Below are positions 6,719 through 8,963 of a stretch of DNA of 8,963 nt, piece by piece. Position 1 is the first letter of the stretch; every line of letters begins with the position of its first letter. Made by a program: the position numbers and the translations under genes. The DNA is from Candidatus Agrococcus pullicola (GTDB lineage Bacteria; Actinomycetota; Actinomycetes; Actinomycetales; Microbacteriaceae). Below the pieces are notes generated by a model. It worked only from the letters and a program-made list of their open reading frames with translations. It was not told where the DNA came from and did not search any database. The stretch is from NCBI GenBank assembly GCA_019115685.1, contig DXDC01000021.1:1-8963 (forward strand). The letters run 5' to 3'.

Positions 6719-7177
6719 ATGACTGAGACGCGTGACGAAGGCGATATCGGAGCCGACTACATCGAGACCCTGCTGGACATTGCGGATATGGATGGCGACA
6801 TCGACATCGACGAGTCGGAGCGCCGTACAACTTTGATTGTTGGTGAGCCCGGTGATGAAAGTCTCGCTCCCCTCTCCGATCCGGACACCGTGGCTGCACT
6901 GCAGGAACTCACGCGGTTGAGTGTTCAGGCGAAGACCGGGGAATTTTCGCGGGTGGTGCTTGATGTTGCCGGTTCCCGTGACGCACGGGCGCGTGAACTT
7001 GAAGAGATGGTGGACCGAGCTGTTGCTTCAATTGAAGGTGGGTCGGACGCAGTCCCCCTTGAGCCCATGAGTTCATACGAGCGGAAGATCGTCCACGATA
7101 TTGTTTCTGCTCGGGGATACAGGAGCGAGTCGGAGGGCGAGGGTCGCGATCGACACACGGTGGTTAAGGCACCGTAA
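6719..7177 (+). CDS. jag: Jag/KhpB-like RNA-binding protein (KH and R3H domains)
   Basis: 152-residue protein of the Jag/SpoIIIJ-associated (KhpB) family, normally encoded next to yidC. Such proteins bind RNA; in other bacteria they pair with KhpA and affect cell division and elongation. An acidic KH-like region covers about residues 10-85 (ADYIETLLDIADMDGDIDID, then the LTRLSVQAKTGEFSRVVLDV strand-helix-strand). The R3H domain covers about 86-150, with SSYERKIVHDIVSARG holding the R122-x3-H126 signature and ending in GRDRHTVV. There is no N-terminal Jag_N domain, as in other actinobacteria. The ATG at 6719 is chosen; a TTG one codon upstream is an alternative and the Shine-Dalgarno is weak. 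It lies 25 nt after yidC and ends 1 nt before rsmG. Confidence 0.92.
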   Translation: MTETRDEGDIGADYIETLLDIADMDGDIDIDESERRTTLIVGEPGDESLAPLSDPDTVAALQELTRLSVQAKTGEFSRVVLDVAGSRDARARELEEMVDRAVASIEGGSDAVPLEPMSSYERKIVHDIVSARGYRSESEGEGRDRHTVVKAP

Positions 7178-7178
7178 C

Positions 7179-7823
7179 GTGTCCGGTTCGGAGAACTTGG
7201 TGGTTCCGGAAGCGGAGCCTGCTGTTGCGAGCGAGTTGTTCGGTGATCGCATCGATGTCGCACGGGCTTTCTGCTCGCGCCTTGTTGAAGAAGGCGAGCT
7301 TCGCGGCCTCATCGGTCCGAGAGAGCTTCCGCAATTGTGGACTCGTCACATTCTGAACAGTGTTCTTCTAGCGCCGCTACTCCCCCAGCGCGTTGGAGAT
7401 GTCGGTTCGGGAGGCGGATTTCCCGGTCTCGTTCTCGCGATCGCCCGCCCTGACGTCGAATTGACGCTGATCGAGCCGATGGAGCGACGGACCGTGTGGC
7501 TGCAGGAGTGCGTGACCGGGCTGGGCCTCGACAACGTTCGCGTTTTGCGCGGGAGGGCCGAAGACGTGGATGTCGGCTTCCCCTTCGATGCGGTTACCGC
7601 TCGTGCTGTTTCAGGCCTATCCAAGTTGATCCCCCTGACCGCACCCCTCGTGCGCAGTGGCGGGCATCTTCTGCTGCTCAAAGGTGCTCGCGTGGAGGAA
7701 GAGATCGAGAGGGCGCGGAAGGTTATTCGTAAGCATCGACTTCAAGAGCTCGAGGTCTTGGAGCTAGGCGCGGAGTTCGGGCTCGAAACGACTCGCGTCT
7801 TCAAGTCGACGGTTGATCCCTGA
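7179..7823 (+). CDS. rsmG: 16S rRNA (guanine(527)-N7)-methyltransferase RsmG (GidB)
   Basis: 214-residue SAM-dependent methyltransferase that modifies G527 (E. coli numbering) of 16S rRNA; loss in other bacteria gives low-level streptomycin resistance. Diagnostic segments are LWTRHILNS (53-61), the SAM-binding VGDVGSGGGFPG (72-83), LTLIEPMERRTVWL (95-108), ARAV (141-144) and LLLLKG (164-169). The GTG at 7179-7181 is chosen: AAGG (7166-7169) lies 9 nt upstream and it starts 1 nt after the jag stop. In-frame sequence back to 7101 overlaps jag and looks unrelated to the family. It is the last gene of the plus-strand run; a 369-bp gap with parS sites follows. Confidence 0.96.
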   Translation: MSGSENLVVPEAEPAVASELFGDRIDVARAFCSRLVEEGELRGLIGPRELPQLWTRHILNSVLLAPLLPQRVGDVGSGGGFPGLVLAIARPDVELTLIEPMERRTVWLQECVTGLGLDNVRVLRGRAEDVDVGFPFDAVTARAVSGLSKLIPLTAPLVRSGGHLLLLKGARVEEEIERARKVIRKHRLQELEVLELGAEFGLETTRVFKSTVDP

Positions 7824-7828
7824 TTGGA

Positions 7829-7844
7829 TGTTTCACGTGAAACG
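7829..7844. promoter_or_regulatory. parS: parS site 1
   Basis: TGTTTCACGTGAAACG matches the bacterial parS consensus TGTTTCACGTGAAACA at 15 of 16 positions, with the core GTTTCACGTGAAAC palindrome intact. It begins 6 nt after the rsmG stop. ParB binds such sites and spreads to form the partition complex moved by ParA. Confidence 0.95.
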
Positions 7845-7890
7845 CACGCGTGAGAGTCGGCGAGATCTGCAGGATGACCGGCGCTCACAA

Positions 7891-7906
7891 TGTTTCACGT
7901 GAAACT
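7891..7906. promoter_or_regulatory. parS: parS site 2
   Basis: TGTTTCACGTGAAACT matches consensus parS at 15 of 16 positions, with the core palindrome intact. It lies 62 bp from site 1 start to start, close to six helical turns, so ParB dimers on the two sites would face a similar side of the DNA. Confidence 0.95.
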
Positions 7907-7955
7907 GTGCTGCCCGCTACTCTAGGTGCGTATGGGACGGGCCTAGGCGGGGGGC

Positions 7956-7974
7956 TGTGGAAAAGTGTGAATAT
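7956..7974 (-). promoter_or_regulatory. Tandem DnaA-box-like motifs
   Basis: TGTGGAAAA (7956-7964) and TGTGAATAT (7966-7974) read on the minus strand as TTTTCCACA and ATATTCACA, each one mismatch from TTATNCACA. They share orientation and are 10 bp apart start to start, about one helical turn. DnaA binding is inferred only. Confidence 0.4.
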
Positions 7975-8063
7975 CACGTTGAACCATAGGTAGTGATGAA
8001 AAGCCCGAGAACTCGCGGATAGGCTGACCAGAACGCTGAGTCATGGTCACGGCGTTCGTCTAG

Positions 8064-8085
8064 TTATTCACAGGCCTGTGTATAA
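8064..8085. promoter_or_regulatory. Inverted pair of perfect TTATNCACA boxes
   Basis: TTATTCACA (8064-8072, plus) and TGTGTATAA (8077-8085, which is TTATACACA on the minus strand) face each other across GGCC, forming a 22-bp near-palindrome with a perfect CACAGGCCTGTG core. Both halves fit the general DnaA-box consensus TTATNCACA, though not the strict actinobacterial TTGTCCACA. The right half overlaps a TATAAC that could serve as a parA -10. It could equally be the operator of an unrelated dimeric regulator. Confidence 0.5.
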
Positions 8086-8154
8086 CACGCGATGACAACT
8101 GCAGTTCGACAGAACTCCCAAAATGCGGGCAGAATGGAGCGTTGAACTCTTCAA

Positions 8155-8170
8155 TGTTTCACGTGGAACA
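8155..8170. promoter_or_regulatory. parS: parS site 3, in the parA leader
   Basis: TGTTTCACGTGGAACA matches consensus parS at 15 of 16 positions; the change breaks one arm of the palindrome. It ends 22 nt before the parA GTG and just ahead of its Shine-Dalgarno, so ParB bound here could repress parA(B) expression. Confidence 0.9.
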
Positions 8171-8192
8171 ACGAACCCGATGGAGAATACTG

Positions 8193-8963
8193 GTGGCATC
8201 ATCATCCCGTTTTGACACGACGCCGATCGCGAGGGAACTCGCGGATATGGCGCGCAGGAGACGGGAGTTGGAAGCGGCGGAAATGCCTCTCCCCGCAGAC
8301 ACGCGCGTTATCACTGTTGTAAACCAAAAGGGCGGCGTGGGAAAAACCACGACCGCAGTGAATCTAGCCGCCGCGTTTGCCCAAGCAGGAGCAAATGTTC
8401 TGCTCATCGATCTTGATCCGCAGGGAAATGCATCGACGGCCCTCGGGATTGATCACCACGCTGACATCGTCAGTTCCTACGACGTCATGATCGATGGCGC
8501 AGAGATTGCCGGAACGATTCAGACTTCTCCCGAGGATGATCGCCTTACGTGCCTGCCATCGACGATCCATCTCGCGGGAGCAGATCTTGAGCTTGCCAGC
8601 AGAGATCGTCGTGAGTTCGTTCTCCGGGATGCCCTACAGGACTATTTGATGGAACGGGATGATCTCCACTACGTATTTATCGATTGTCCGCCGTCATTGG
8701 GTCTACTCACGATTAACGCATTTGCAGCGGCGACGGAGGTCATGATTCCCATCCAGAGCGAATACTATGCGCTCGAGGGTGTCACGCAGCTGCTGGACAC
8801 GATAGAGCGGATTCAGCAACACTTGAATCCGCAACTCGAGCTGTCGACGGTCTTACTGACGATGTACGACGGGCGTACCATCTTGTCCAAGCAGGTAGCG
8901 GAAGAGGTTCGGAAGCACTTTCGTGATCAGGTGCTCGAAACTGTTATTCCCCGTTCGGTCAGG
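8193..8963 (+). CDS. parA: Chromosome partitioning ATPase ParA (3' end cut by window)
   Basis: First 257 residues of a ParA/Soj-type ATPase. It binds DNA non-specifically as an ATP dimer and draws ParB-parS complexes apart so that new origins segregate. Residues 1-37 are an actinobacterial extension ([18 protein letters not shown]). The deviant Walker A KGGVGKTT spans 46-53, with the signature lysine K46. [13 protein letters not shown] follows at 70-82, and [18 protein letters not shown] is the Walker B region. The C-terminal part has [20 protein letters not shown], typical of the family. The GTG at 8193-8195 is preferred because GGAG (8182-8185) lies 7 nt upstream; an in-frame ATG at 8154 would start inside parS site 3 and lacks a well-placed Shine-Dalgarno. 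parB is expected beyond 8963. Confidence 0.96.
   Translation, partial: MASSSRFDTTPIARELADMARRRRELEAAEMPLPADTRVITVVNQKGGVGKTTTAVNLAAAFAQAGANVLLIDLDPQGNASTALGIDHHADIVSSYDVMIDGAEIAGTIQTSPEDDRLTCLPSTIHLAGADLELASRDRREFVLRDALQDYLMERDDLHYVFIDCPPSLGLLTINAFAAATEVMIPIQSEYYALEGVTQLLDTIERIQQHLNPQLELSTVLLTMYDGRTILSKQVAEEVRKHFRDQVLETVIPRSVR

Larger units (their letters stand above)
7824..8192. other. rsmG-parA intergenic region: parS sites and DnaA-box-like motifs
   Basis: 369-bp gap with no supported gene. It holds three near-perfect parS sites (7829, 7891, 8155), a tandem pair of DnaA-box-like motifs (7956-7974), a perfect inverted pair of TTATNCACA boxes (8064-8085) and one copy of a 13-bp repeat shared with the parA coding start (8009-8021). 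The gap is probably both a centromere-like loading zone for ParB and the control region of parA. TATAAC at 8081-8086 could be a parA -10 but lacks a good -35. Confidence 0.75.

Noticed and set aside
7101..7178. 26-residue N-terminal extension of RsmG
   Set aside because: It overlaps the conserved R3H end of jag in another frame and has no RsmG similarity.

Overview
This window is the replication-origin neighbourhood of an actinobacterial chromosome. The gene order, the style of the encoded proteins (DUF721/DciA ending in GRGPRDTYG, ASHGESWSYALSLKLAS in RecF, a TPIAREL...RRRREL N-terminus in ParA), the many GTG starts and the fairly high GC all point to Actinobacteria. A member of the Micrococcales, possibly Microbacteriaceae, is my best guess; the family is inference.

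Left arm, minus strand, reading away from the centre: dnaA (4676-3279), a 423-bp gene-free gap that is the likely oriC (2856-3278), dnaN (2855-1713), recF (1709-609) and dciA/DUF721 (619-122). recF follows dnaN by 3 nt and dciA overlaps recF by 11 nt. The window ends 121 bp past dciA, where gyrB would be expected. gnd, which many actinobacteria carry between dnaN and recF, is absent.

Right arm, plus strand: rpmH, rnpA, yidD, yidC, jag (KH/R3H) and rsmG form one tightly packed run (gaps of 12, -4, 0, 25 and 1 nt). A plausible -35/-10 pair (4872-4901) lies in the divergent dnaA-rpmH gap, together with a perfect actinobacterial DnaA box next to dnaA. After rsmG comes a 369-bp gap (7824-8192) with three parS sites and several DnaA-box-like motifs, then parA, which runs off the end at 8963.

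Together these genes cover origin recognition (DnaA), helicase delivery (DciA), the sliding clamp (DnaN), gap repair (RecF), origin segregation (ParA with parS), and a housekeeping run for ribosomal protein, tRNA processing, membrane insertion and 16S rRNA methylation. All genes look intact. I see no mobile element, CRISPR array, rRNA or tRNA, and no clearly new multi-gene system. The points most worth a second look are regulatory: a helically phased array of CACA cores in oriC with box orientations that flip about its centre, and an unexpected cluster of DnaA-box-like sites, including a perfect inverted pair, between the parS sites upstream of parA.
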